Positions 1-6,957 of a DNA stretch of 23,998 nt are shown in pieces. Within the stretch, counting starts at the first letter, position 1. The number at the start of each line of letters is the position of its first letter. The DNA comes from a virus. The translations under genes were made by a program, and so were the position numbers. The stretch is from the IMG/VR virus record IMGVR_UViG_3300027969_000419, positions 1 through 23,998 of that record; one strand, 5' to 3'. The notes below the pieces were generated by a model that saw only the letters and a list, made by a program, of their open reading frames with translations, ran no database searches and had not been told where the DNA came from.

Positions 1-2
1 CA

Positions 3-158
3 GCAGAATTCCAAGTCGTGCGTCTTAAGAAGGACCTTAACGAAACTAAGCTTAAGGAAATCCGTATGTACAGGCCCGAAGTATGGCGGCGTATGTCGGA
101 TATCATCACCATGAAACCAGCCAAGGTTTCAGTATCAATTGAAAGGATTGAAGAATAA
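3..158 (+). CDS. C-terminal end of an unrecognised phage protein (5' end outside window)
   Basis: An open frame runs from the window edge to a TAA at 156-158 and encodes about 51 residues, ending in SVSIERIEE. The stop overlaps the ATG of the next gene (TAATG), the same junction style used elsewhere in this genome, which supports it as a real upstream member of the recombination operon. The visible part is basic and charged, with no motif I recognise. In phages with a Sak4/DUF669 module this position is often held by a Gp157-like or other small recombination-accessory protein, but the C-terminus seen here does not look like Gp157, so no function is assigned. Confidence 0.6.
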   Translation, partial: AEFQVVRLKKDLNETKLKEIRMYRPEVWRRMSDIITMKPAKVSVSIERIEE

Positions 159-895
159 TGGCGTTTGATCTTAAAAGTATCAAGCGAAACGCGACAATCG
201 CCGCCCCTCGCATCATGGTTTATGGTGTCGAGGGGATCGGCAAAACGACGTTTGCTTCCGGTGCACCTGATCCAATTTTCATCCTTACCGAGGATGGGCT
301 TGGATCGCTAGACATTGCCCATTTCCCTTTGGCTGCTAATGCCGAAGACGTTATGGATGCAATTGCCACGCTGTATAGCGAGGAACACGCTTTCCAGACG
401 GTGGTAGTCGATAGCCTGGATTGGCTAGAGGCTATGATCCAGAAGGAAATCGAATCCAAGTATGACGCCAAAGACCTAGCCTATGGCAAAGGCGCTATCA
501 TTGCGGCGCAGAAATGGCGCGATGTTTTGGACGGTTTAAACGCCTTGAGGAACGATAAGGGCATGTCGGTTATCCTGCTAGCCCATACCGCTATCAAGCG
601 TTTTGATAGCCCAGAGGTCGAACCATATGACCGCTATCAGCCCAAGCTACAGGAACGCTCTAGTTCCGTTGTGCGCGAATGGGCGGATGCCGTGCTATTT
701 GCCAACTACAAGACCATCGTCAAGAAGGACGATGTTGGATTCAACAAGACGAGCAACCGGGGAATCTCCACGGGCGAAAGATTGTTGTTTACGAGCGAGC
801 GGCCAGCCTATATGGCCAAGAACCGCTACAGCCTGCCAGACACCATACCAATGATCTGGTCCGAATTTTCAAACTCCATCAAAAAGGGAAACTAA
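158..895 (+). CDS. Sak4-like RecA/Rad51-family ATPase (single-strand annealing recombinase)
   Basis: Predicted ATP-binding protein of the phage Sak4 type, a RecA-core protein that promotes annealing of single-stranded DNA during phage recombination and replication. A Walker A motif is visible at residues 23-31 (GVEGIGKTT), and a Walker B-like strand ends in Asp85 (VVVDSLD). A later strand, SVILLAHT, fits the sensor region of this fold. The 245-aa length is usual for Sak4-type proteins. The start is the ATG overlapping the upstream stop, behind a purine-rich GGATTGAAGA. The next gene is its usual partner (DUF669), followed by a nuclease, which strongly supports a recombination role. Assignment to the Sak4 family is by motif and context; other small phage AAA/RecA ATPases remain possible. 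Confidence 0.85.
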   Translation: MAFDLKSIKRNATIAAPRIMVYGVEGIGKTTFASGAPDPIFILTEDGLGSLDIAHFPLAANAEDVMDAIATLYSEEHAFQTVVVDSLDWLEAMIQKEIESKYDAKDLAYGKGAIIAAQKWRDVLDGLNALRNDKGMSVILLAHTAIKRFDSPEVEPYDRYQPKLQERSSSVVREWADAVLFANYKTIVKKDDVGFNKTSNRGISTGERLLFTSERPAYMAKNRYSLPDTIPMIWSEFSNSIKKGN

Positions 896-898
896 ATC

Positions 899-1354
899 AT
901 GGCTAAGGTCCATTTCGATATTTCTACCTATGAAGCGCCAAAGAGCGATTACGATCCATTGCCCAAGGGAGAGTACATGGCAATGGTCACAGAAAGCCAG
1001 ATGAAGGTCACCAAGGCAGGTACGGGCGAATATCTTGCCTTGACTATGCAGATCATCGAAGGCAAGTATGCCGACCGCAAGATTTGGGAAAACCTCAACC
1101 TACATAACCCTAACGAGGTTGCCGAAAACATTGCCCGCGCAAACCTTAAGGCCGTTTCCGAGGCTTGCGGCTTTGCGGAACTCGATGACACCGACCAGCT
1201 TAACGATATCCCGTTTATTCTGGTTCTAGACATTGACCGCAAGGACCCCACCAGGAACCGCGTGATGGGCTACAAGCGTGCAGGGTCTGGTGCGGCATCG
1301 TCTGCATCGTCAACGGCTTCAGCGACCGCCGCTAAGCCTTGGGAGCGCAAGTAA
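899..1354 (+). CDS. DUF669-family protein, probable ssDNA-binding partner of Sak4
   Basis: This 151-aa protein has the layout of DUF669 proteins: an N-terminal beta-rich segment with YDPLPKGEYMAMV, then a middle region around residues 45-75 (IIEGKYADRKIWENLNL) and a helical NPNEVAENIARANLKAV segment. The tail from about residue 122 is a low-complexity Ala/Ser/Thr stretch ending in KPWERK, reminiscent of the flexible acidic or aromatic tails of SSB-like proteins, although here it is basic. DUF669 proteins occur next to Sak4 ATPases and are thought to act as OB-fold single-strand binding proteins. The gene begins 3 bases after the ATPase stop with an AAGGGA ribosome site. The family is recognised with good confidence; the DNA-binding role is known from relatives, not shown here. 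Confidence 0.87.
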   Translation: MAKVHFDISTYEAPKSDYDPLPKGEYMAMVTESQMKVTKAGTGEYLALTMQIIEGKYADRKIWENLNLHNPNEVAENIARANLKAVSEACGFAELDDTDQLNDIPFILVLDIDRKDPTRNRVMGYKRAGSGAASSASSTASATAAKPWERK

Positions 1355-2368
1355 ATGAGCAAGCCCGATCAAGTGACGACCGCTAGCCAAATCTTTGGCT
1401 GGTATGAAGCCAAGACCGAGGATTTCCGGGAACACCTTGGTGCGTCCTTGATCGGGCATAACTGCAATCGATACCTATGGCTCAATTTCCGCTGGGCCGT
1501 TAAACCGAAATTTGAGGGGCGTATCCTGCGCCTCTTTAATACCGGGCATCGAGAGGAAGCCCGAATCCATGAAGAATTGCGCGGCATTGGCGTAGAGCTT
1601 CATGTGGAAGAAAACGGTAAACAGATAACTTGCAGAAATGACTCTGGTCATTTTGGCGGGTCTGTCGATGGCGTAGGAAAAGGTTTTGTCGAAAATCCTA
1701 ACGTCTGGGCCGTCCTCGAATGCAAAACCATGGGAGAAAAGGCATTCACCAAGCTATATCCTTGGGGCGTCGAGACTGAAAAGCCACAACATTTTGCTCA
1801 GATGCAGGTCTATATGGGCCTGCTGAAGCTTGACGCGGCCATGTATATCGCGATCAACAAAAATACCGACGCGATCTACACGGAGTGGATCACCGCAGAT
1901 TCTGCGGTGTTTAAGCAATATAATCACCGCGCCAACACAATTGTTGAGGCTAAGACTGCACCACTAAGACTAAGCGATGATCCTACATATTGGGAATGTA
2001 AGTTTTGCGATATGTATCGGCTTTGCCACCATGCAGAGCCAGCGCAAGTCAATTGCCGTACCTGCGCCCATTCAACGCCCGTTGCCGACGGCAAATGGCG
2101 CTGCGAATTGGCCGATACGTTCTTGACGGGCGCGGATCAGCGCAAGGGTTGCGACCAGCATCTATTGATTCCAGACTTTGTACATGGCGCGGAACCAATA
2201 GATGCTGGCGTCAACTTCATTGAGTACAAGAACAAAGAAACTGGCGAGATCTTCACCCACGGCAAGAAAGTAACAGCGCCAAGGGACAGCCTCGCCAAGC
2301 GCCAGGCCGAAGGCCGCAAGCGCGGCTCCAACAATGGCCTACCCTTCAACGATGAAATTCCTTTTTAG
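1355..2368 (+). CDS. PD-(D/E)XK exonuclease with Cas4/AddB-like Fe-S cluster motif and extra zinc-type cluster
   Basis: The nuclease core is visible as Asp105 in GGSVDG and Glu122-Cys123-Lys124 in VLECKTM, followed by a KPQHFAQMQVYMG helix matching the QhxxY motif of RecB-type nucleases. Cys37 (GHNC) together with Cys215, Cys218 and Cys224 (C-x2-C-x5-C) reproduces the split four-cysteine iron-sulphur pattern of AddB and Cas4. A second group, C-x2-C followed by two distant cysteines (NCRTC, WRC, GCDQH), spans about residues 232-265 and could bind zinc. The C-terminus is basic. The gene starts at TAAATG directly after the DUF669 gene with a GGGAG ribosome site. It probably resects DNA ends to make the single strands used by the annealing pair upstream. 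Polarity and substrate cannot be read from the sequence. Confidence 0.85.
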   Translation: MSKPDQVTTASQIFGWYEAKTEDFREHLGASLIGHNCNRYLWLNFRWAVKPKFEGRILRLFNTGHREEARIHEELRGIGVELHVEENGKQITCRNDSGHFGGSVDGVGKGFVENPNVWAVLECKTMGEKAFTKLYPWGVETEKPQHFAQMQVYMGLLKLDAAMYIAINKNTDAIYTEWITADSAVFKQYNHRANTIVEAKTAPLRLSDDPTYWECKFCDMYRLCHHAEPAQVNCRTCAHSTPVADGKWRCELADTFLTGADQRKGCDQHLLIPDFVHGAEPIDAGVNFIEYKNKETGEIFTHGKKVTAPRDSLAKRQAEGRKRGSNNGLPFNDEIPF

Positions 2369-2378
2369 GAGAAAACAC

Positions 2379-2783
2379 ATGGCTCAATCACTGAATCCTA
2401 CCTTTAAGAAACTGACCGCTATCGACATTGTAAATGTGTCCGATCTTTTTAAGCAGCATCTTACCGTTACAGGGGATGGCGCTGTTTATGCAGACGGTTG
2501 GGACGATGACCGCGTAGCTAAAGAGGCAATTCCCAATTACACCGGGAACGCCCGTGCAGCCGTGGGAAAGTACCGCATTACGCTTGGTTATGGCTTGCTT
2601 GCCACCACCAGCAAAAAAACCGTTTCTTCTGAATATGAAGAATTACAAGGGCAAATCTATCGCGTTGCATTTAACGCGGAGGAAAGATTTTGCAGATTAG
2701 AAGATCGTATTGAGCGTTTGGAAAGGTCTCACTTTGCAATCAGTTCCGCTGAATTGCAATTAAGGCATATGAAAAATGGCTGA
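2379..2783 (+). CDS. Hypothetical protein with C-terminal coiled-coil-like helix
   Basis: The start is placed at the ATG at 2379 because AGGAG lies 7 bases upstream and follows the nuclease stop; an upstream in-frame ATG at 2334 would sit inside the nuclease gene with no ribosome site. The 134-aa product has no family signature I recognise. The first half is mixed alpha/beta with a GDGAVYADGWDDD stretch. Residues from about 95 form a charged heptad-like helix (EERFCRLEDRIERLERSHF), suggesting oligomerisation. The gene overlaps the next one by 8 bases, so it is translated within the recombination operon. Function unknown. Confidence 0.8.
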   Translation: MAQSLNPTFKKLTAIDIVNVSDLFKQHLTVTGDGAVYADGWDDDRVAKEAIPNYTGNARAAVGKYRITLGYGLLATTSKKTVSSEYEELQGQIYRVAFNAEERFCRLEDRIERLERSHFAISSAELQLRHMKNG

Positions 2784-3612
2784 TCCATACAAAATTGAAG
2801 GGCCAGCCATTGTATCTTTCAGTGGCGGCAGGACTTCTGGGTATATGCTTCGCAAAATCATTGAAGCATATGATGGCGCATTGCCAGACACCGTGGTTCC
2901 TGTTTTTGCCAACACTGGCAAGGAACGCAATGAGACCCTTGATTTTGTAGAGAAATGCTCAAGCCAATGGGGCGTTAAGGTTCATTGGCTTGAGTTTTCT
3001 AAGCGGTCTGGCGAAAAGTCCGAGCGTTATCAAACTGTTGACTATACAACAGCGTCTAGAAACGGGACGCCATTTGCCAAGTTAATAGAATCTAAAAAGT
3101 ATGCCCCAAATTCCATGATGCGGTTTTGCACCGAAGAACTTAAGGTCAACACAATCCGTCATTTTGTCGAGCAACATCTTGGCTGGACAACATGGAAAAA
3201 TGTTGTTGGGCTTAGGCATGATGAAGGCCATAGGTGCCTAAAGGCTTACGCTAGAAACGCAGAAGGTAAATCGCCTTGGGTTACCCTTTGCCCAATGGAT
3301 AAGGCCAAGGCCACTAAGCGTGATGTTATGGCGTTCTGGGCTGCACAAAATTTTGATCTTGGCCTTAAAGGATATGAAGGCAATTGCGATATGTGCTTCC
3401 TGAAAGGCCGCAAAATCCTGCGCGTTCTTGAACAAGAAAACCCCGGCATGGCCCAATGGTGGACTGATCAAGAAGCAACGGGCGTACAATTCAACAAAGA
3501 AGAAACGTATCAACAATTACAAAAACAAGCATACGACCAGCCAAATCTTTTTGACGCATTGCAAGAAGATTTTGACGCTGAGTGTGGCTTGGTTTGTGGA
3601 GGCGATGAATGA
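2776..3612 (+). CDS. PAPS reductase-like PP-loop (adenine nucleotide alpha-hydrolase) protein
   Basis: The N-terminus carries the PP-loop signature SGGRTSGYM at residues 16-24, which binds the pyrophosphate of ATP or an adenylylated substrate. FANTGKERNETLDFV follows, matching the second strand and helix of PAPS reductase-like proteins. Cys118 (RFCTEE) and the pair Cys204/Cys207 (NCDMCFLKG) are candidates for sulphur handling or metal binding; the latter motif recurs in phage members of this family. The 278-aa length is typical. Phage relatives are usually labelled phosphoadenosine phosphosulphate reductase, but few have proven substrates. Members of the superfamily include sulphate assimilation enzymes, tRNA-thiolating enzymes and DndC, the DNA phosphorothioation protein. 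Its place between recombination genes favours a nucleic-acid-linked role, which is inference only. Confidence 0.83.
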   Translation: MADPYKIEGPAIVSFSGGRTSGYMLRKIIEAYDGALPDTVVPVFANTGKERNETLDFVEKCSSQWGVKVHWLEFSKRSGEKSERYQTVDYTTASRNGTPFAKLIESKKYAPNSMMRFCTEELKVNTIRHFVEQHLGWTTWKNVVGLRHDEGHRCLKAYARNAEGKSPWVTLCPMDKAKATKRDVMAFWAAQNFDLGLKGYEGNCDMCFLKGRKILRVLEQENPGMAQWWTDQEATGVQFNKEETYQQLQKQAYDQPNLFDALQEDFDAECGLVCGGDE

Positions 3613-4070
3613 CACCCATCATAGGCGTTGATCCAGGTCTCTCTGGAGCCTTGGCTCTATTGACCGACGATGGATTGGAAATCTTCGACATGCCCACCTT
3701 GCAGGACGGCACCAAGCGGCGTGTAGACCATGCCCAGCTTGCGGTTATCTTGGACGTATGGGCGAAAAACCAAGGCATTAGGTGCATCATAGAAAAGGTT
3801 GCATCTATGCCGGGGAACGGTCACGCCGGGGCGTTTACATTTGGACGCGCTGCCGGGGTGGTTATAGGTGCCGTTGCGGCTAACTTTATTCCGATTATTG
3901 AGGTAACGCCTCAAGTCTGGAAGAGGGTTACCAAGACGCCAACTGATAAGGATGGGGCGCGGCTAAGAGCATCTGAACTCATGCCGCGCCAGTCTCACCA
4001 ATGGCCACTTAAAAAGCATGATGGTAGGGCAGAAGCTGCCATCATCGCTTATTATGGGACGCTTGTTTAA
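3609..4070 (+). CDS. RuvC-like Holliday junction resolvase
   Basis: This 153-aa protein has the RNase H-like resolvase layout. Asp8 lies in the opening IIGVDPGLSGA strand, Glu62 in IIEKVASMPG, and Asp138 with Glu142 in the C-terminal KKHDGRAEAAIIA helix, giving the acidic residues expected for two-metal cleavage. The MPGNGHAGAFTFGRAAGVV segment is the conserved helix region of phage RuvC-like proteins. The gene starts by an ATGA overlap with the PP-loop gene. Its product probably cuts branched recombination or replication intermediates before packaging. Its last 29 bases overlap the 3' end of the endolysin gene on the other strand, so early and late transcripts converge here. Confidence 0.88.
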   Translation: MTPIIGVDPGLSGALALLTDDGLEIFDMPTLQDGTKRRVDHAQLAVILDVWAKNQGIRCIIEKVASMPGNGHAGAFTFGRAAGVVIGAVAANFIPIIEVTPQVWKRVTKTPTDKDGARLRASELMPRQSHQWPLKKHDGRAEAAIIAYYGTLV

Positions 4071-4575
4071 GCATCGTCTTGGCTCGCCTTGATACCTCGT
4101 CAACGCGTCGTTCCCAGCCCTTGCCGAATGTTTTCCATGTCGGCAAGGCGCTGAGGAAATTCAGACGCGCCTCGCAGTATGTTTCAATCAGGGTTTCCTG
4201 ATTCTTCTTTAAAATAGCAGCAAGGGTTTTAGGTCCAATGCCCCCGTCCGTGATAAGACCGAGGCTAGATTGAAGTACCTTAACCGCCCGCATAGGCCCC
4301 GAATTAACTGCAAAGTCGAATATCGCATAGTCAACTCCCTCAGGCAAAGCATCGCCGCTTATCTTATCCCAGTAATTGTCTCTGTAGAAGGGCGTGACGG
4401 CTCTGGGCGTTAAGGCTCGCATATCAGCCTCGTGACATGTCTCGCCCGTGTACGCCTCCCACGCGGCCTTGGTAACGCCCAGGCAGGTCATACCGCCCGG
4501 ATCGATAGGATGGTTTACGAAACCGCCTTCAGACTTAAGCAAAAGCCGCAGGGATTCGTCAAAGTTACCGATCAT
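4042..4575 (-). CDS. Endolysin, glycoside hydrolase family 108 muramidase with peptidoglycan-binding domain
   Basis: The 177-aa product starts with a helix leading to Glu16-Gly17-Gly18 (LLKSEGGFVNHP), the catalytic EGG motif of GH108 N-acetylmuramidases. DPGGMTCLGVTKAAWEAY and FYRDNYWDKISGDALPEGVDYAIFD follow and are family hallmarks. From about residue 90 (NSGPMRAVKVLQ to GWERRVDEVSRRA) it matches the C-terminal peptidoglycan-binding type 3 domain. No signal peptide is visible, so it should need the holin for release. Its start overlaps the holin stop region by 4 bases (4572-4575), forming a holin-endolysin cassette at the very end of the late operon. Length is normal for the family. Confidence 0.93.
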   Translation of the reverse strand: MIGNFDESLRLLLKSEGGFVNHPIDPGGMTCLGVTKAAWEAYTGETCHEADMRALTPRAVTPFYRDNYWDKISGDALPEGVDYAIFDFAVNSGPMRAVKVLQSSLGLITDGGIGPKTLAAILKKNQETLIETYCEARLNFLSALPTWKTFGKGWERRVDEVSRRAKTMLKQASHNKR

Positions 4576-4964
4576 TTTGAAGCAACGCCTTTTAGTTTTT
4601 CAAATGTACGCAGACCGCCCATGCCCAGCATACCGAACATTAATTCCCATAGGCTGTTATCAAGCGAGGGCGGCGTAGGAAGGGCATAATGCGCCATGCC
4701 CGCAATCCATACCGCAATGGGCGACAAGGTGTATTGGTACATAAGGGCAATGGCACAGACCCAGCCAATGGCAGGACGCCAGCCAGCAACAAACACCGAT
4801 GAGTTATTGGCTTCGGCCGCATTGACGGTGTTTTGTTGTGCATCCCAAGCTAGTAGGGATTCACGCAATGCGGCCTCGGCCTTAATTTTTTCCGCCGGAT
4901 CGGGAACGAACTTATCTACAATCTTTAAACCAGCCGCAATCGCATCGCTAACGCCAAAACCCAT
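4572..4964 (-). CDS. Holin of the 3TM (GTA-holin-like) type
   Basis: The start is set at the ATG at 4964, which has GGGAG 6 bases upstream and lies 1 base after the phosphoesterase stop; an earlier in-frame start at 4982 would lie inside that gene. The 130-aa protein has an N-terminal charged helical region (residues 1-55, PDPAEKIKAEAALRESLLAW). Hydrophobic segments follow at about 58-92 (GWRPAIGWVCAIALMYQY, then SPIAVWIAGM) and 103-120 (SLWELMFGMLGMGG). This matches the GTA-associated 3TM holins common in alphaproteobacterial phages and gene transfer agents. It would permeabilise the inner membrane to release the adjacent GH108 endolysin. Confidence 0.88.
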   Translation of the reverse strand: MGFGVSDAIAAGLKIVDKFVPDPAEKIKAEAALRESLLAWDAQQNTVNAAEANNSSVFVAGWRPAIGWVCAIALMYQYTLSPIAVWIAGMAHYALPTPPSLDNSLWELMFGMLGMGGLRTFEKLKGVASK

Positions 4965-4965
4965 A

Positions 4966-5940
4966 TTATTCTCCCGACGCATCTATAACTGCCTGGCCCC
5001 TAAAGTAAGCCACGTTATCAATAACTTCTACCAACTCAGGCGGAAGCAACATGCCATTCCTAAACGTCAAGACCGCAAAGCCTGAGCAATGTGGGCTTGG
5101 GTTATTCTCGGCATAGTCAAATTGCGAGCCATGCGGATCCGATAGCGTGCCGGTATCAACGCCATACCTACGTCCGTTATAATCGCCCCACGGCGTTACG
5201 ATCAGCCTGTGAAGGTGCCCGGTTACGATTGACCGACCAGATTTCATCGCATTGTTGTACGCGGCATGTGCGCCATTATGGTAACGGTGCTTGATCATCG
5301 TATGGTCATTGACGTTAAGCGACCATGCAAAGTTCCAAGCATGGAAGCGTTCGTCTAGCCTTTGAACCACACCTTCAAAGCCAGGAACAGCCATACACAA
5401 AGTACGGTCCAACCGCATATCGTGATTGCCAACATTCCAGAATAAATCCGCCTTTGTCTTGGATGCCATTACGATTTCATGCAATCGCTCATCGCAGATT
5501 TCAAGTTCTTCTTTTACGGAAGGCAGCTTGGACCAGCCAAGGGGCGGATGGCGGCTAACGCCCGCCCCGTCAAATATGTCGCCATTGGCGATAATGGTCT
5601 TGGGATTAAGTTCTTTGATCAATTCTACTAGCGCCATATTGGCTACGGTCTGGTTGTGATCAGGCCAGAAATGCGCGTCTGAAAAGACGATAATAGTACC
5701 GTTGTCGATGTTGTAGTCATTTTGCCTTGCATAAGCACGGCCAACATCTGTACGCCAAGTTTTGTCTTGGCCTTTTGTAACTTCGTTTGGTGTTGTCGTT
5801 AAGATTATGCCCTTATTGGCCATTTTAGCTCTGCGTCTATAGACGCTGCGAATATCCATTTCAATGATACCGCTTAAGACTATTGGGCTTCCACCGCTCT
5901 TTTGCCAAGCGGCGATAAACTCGTCATCCGTATAAGACAC
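4966..5940 (-). CDS. Calcineurin-like metallophosphoesterase with N-terminal HTH-like segment
   Basis: The metal-binding motifs appear in order: Asp88-Ala-His90 (FSDAHF), Gly120-Asp121 (IANGDIFDG), Gly171-Asn-His-Asp174 (NVGNHDMR), a histidine region near 218-225 and Gly-His-Leu-His at 241-244. The first ~50 residues look like a small helix-turn-helix (LSGIIEMDIRSVYRRRAKM), an arrangement seen in phage phosphoesterases and suggestive of DNA contact. The start is a GTG with AAGGA upstream. Substrate unknown: relatives cleave nucleic acids, cyclic nucleotides or phosphoproteins. The gene sits in the late operon just before the holin, so it should be made with virion and lysis proteins. It ends 1 base before the holin start codon. 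Confidence 0.87.
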   Translation of the reverse strand: MSYTDDEFIAAWQKSGGSPIVLSGIIEMDIRSVYRRRAKMANKGIILTTTPNEVTKGQDKTWRTDVGRAYARQNDYNIDNGTIIVFSDAHFWPDHNQTVANMALVELIKELNPKTIIANGDIFDGAGVSRHPPLGWSKLPSVKEELEICDERLHEIVMASKTKADLFWNVGNHDMRLDRTLCMAVPGFEGVVQRLDERFHAWNFAWSLNVNDHTMIKHRYHNGAHAAYNNAMKSGRSIVTGHLHRLIVTPWGDYNGRRYGVDTGTLSDPHGSQFDYAENNPSPHCSGFAVLTFRNGMLLPPELVEVIDNVAYFRGQAVIDASGE

Positions 5941-5958
5941 ATAGGTTCCTTACTTTGG

Positions 5959-6312
5959 TTATTTCAGGTTCACTAGCTTGTAATGGGTTGAGGAGTAAAG
6001 TTGCATAAGATCGTCAATTAGGTTTTCCATCATCGTATTATTTTTGGCGATCTTGCTGCGATTGGTAGCAATCCAGGCCAGTTCATCCCTGATCTTGCTG
6101 GTTATATCATCCTTTGGCATCATAAGGATACGAACTTCTCCAATTAAGCCATACCAGCCTTGATACGCCTCTACGATGGCATCAATTTTATCAATCAATT
6201 CATCATAAAATTTGCCGAGGGCCTTATGCTCGCTATAAGACTTTGTAGCCCAATGCGCCGTATGGGCAGCGTTACGCATGGCAAAAACGTGAGATACAAG
6301 TTCTTCAATCAT
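5959..6312 (-). CDS. Small Dps/ferritin-like helical protein (DUF5856-like)
   Basis: The 117-aa protein begins with a helix containing HVFAMRNAAHTAHWATKSYSEHKALGKFYDELIDKIDAIVEAY. Its His/Trp spacing, followed by the acidic Asp/Glu residues of YDELIDKID, strongly recalls the ferroxidase-centre helix of Dps proteins. It is shorter than bacterial Dps (about 150-170 aa) and more like the small Dps-like DUF5856 proteins found in phages. The predicted structure is almost entirely helical. AAGGA lies 9 bases before the ATG. Possible roles are metal binding or DNA protection late in infection, but the gene sits among tail and lysis genes and could also be a virion or lysis accessory. The fold call is by eye; function is inferred. 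Confidence 0.6.
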   Translation of the reverse strand: MIEELVSHVFAMRNAAHTAHWATKSYSEHKALGKFYDELIDKIDAIVEAYQGWYGLIGEVRILMMPKDDITSKIRDELAWIATNRSKIAKNNTMMENLIDDLMQLYSSTHYKLVNLK

Positions 6313-6323
6313 TTCAAATATCC

Positions 6324-6545
6324 TTAATGTGCGTTAAACAGTTTGAGTTTGATAACGCTAAACAAAATAGCAAATGCCCCGGCAATGCTGGCAAGCCATT
6401 TCATAAATGACACAACGCCATTGGCTGTTTTCCAAGCCTGAACCAAGCCCTCAATGTCGCTAGATTGCTTGGCAACGGCCTTGGTCAATGCTGCCATATC
6501 CGCTTGGAGCAAAGCAATCTGGGTTTCAACTGATTGATCGTTCAT
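6324..6545 (-). CDS. Small coiled-coil membrane protein, possible lysis accessory
   Basis: The 73-aa product has an N-terminal soluble heptad-rich helix (residues 5-35, IALLQADMAALTKAVAKQ). A single hydrophobic segment at about 43-66 (VVSFMKWLASIAGAFAILFS) follows, ending in a short Lys-rich tail. This coiled-coil-plus-one-helix layout resembles XhlA-type haemolysin or holin accessory proteins and other phage membrane proteins of unknown role. It lies between the second fibre locus and the Dps-like gene, close to the lysis cassette, which fits a lysis or membrane role. It starts at TAAAATG directly after the preceding gene. No spanin lipobox is present. Confidence 0.72.
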   Translation of the reverse strand: MNDQSVETQIALLQADMAALTKAVAKQSSDIEGLVQAWKTANGVVSFMKWLASIAGAFAILFSVIKLKLFNAH

Positions 6546-6546
6546 T

Positions 6547-6957
6547 TTAGGCCCACTCAGCGGTTAGATTTATTGACGCAGTTGTCAAAACGGTTGTGGT
6601 TCCAATCAATCGAATATCAACAGTTATACCAGCAGTTGTAATGCCTGTTGATGTTCTGTTTCTAGACCAAGACCTAGTTACTGACAATGCTTGCCATACC
6701 CCAGACGTACCGCTTGTAAGGGTTCCAGATGTAACAGTTACAAGGGCCTCGTAATTTGAAGCAGAAGTACCTGGCACAACCCAATTTCCCAATGAGGTTG
6801 TGCCGCCTGTATTTTTGATGGAATTAATTACACCAGCAGACGTTAATTGATAAGTAGCGGATGCCGTTCCGCCAGTAGTAGTATCATAAATGTTGACATT
6901 AGAAATTTTAACTATGTCTCCACCACCCGCAAGCAGCATCATGCCAACGCCGCTCAT
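6547..6957 (-). CDS. Small beta-rich virion protein of the second fibre locus
   Basis: The 136-aa product is rich in Thr, Ser, Gly and Val (DTTTGGTASATYQL, TVTSGTLTSGTSG) and is predicted to be all beta, as in small phage fibre tips or adhesin-associated proteins. There is no enzymatic motif. The start overlaps the stop of the upstream fibre gene (TAATG), so the two are probably translated together and may form one appendage. The opening MSGVGMMLLAGGG is short and hydrophobic, but too short and Gly-rich for a convincing signal peptide. Exact role unknown. Confidence 0.72.
   Translation of the reverse strand: MSGVGMMLLAGGGDIVKISNVNIYDTTTGGTASATYQLTSAGVINSIKNTGGTTSLGNWVVPGTSASNYEALVTVTSGTLTSGTSGVWQALSVTRSWSRNRTSTGITTAGITVDIRLIGTTTVLTTASINLTAEWA

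Noticed and set aside
4018-4045. Hairpin near the end of the RuvC-like gene as a bidirectional terminator
   Set aside because: The stem is interrupted (two 5-bp arms with a bulge), lies within coding sequence and has no T-run on either strand.
4640-4843. Out-of-frame small frame inside the holin gene, considered as an embedded spanin lipoprotein
   Set aside because: It contains a hydrophobic LLLAGVLPLAG run but no Cys at a lipobox position and no ribosome site.
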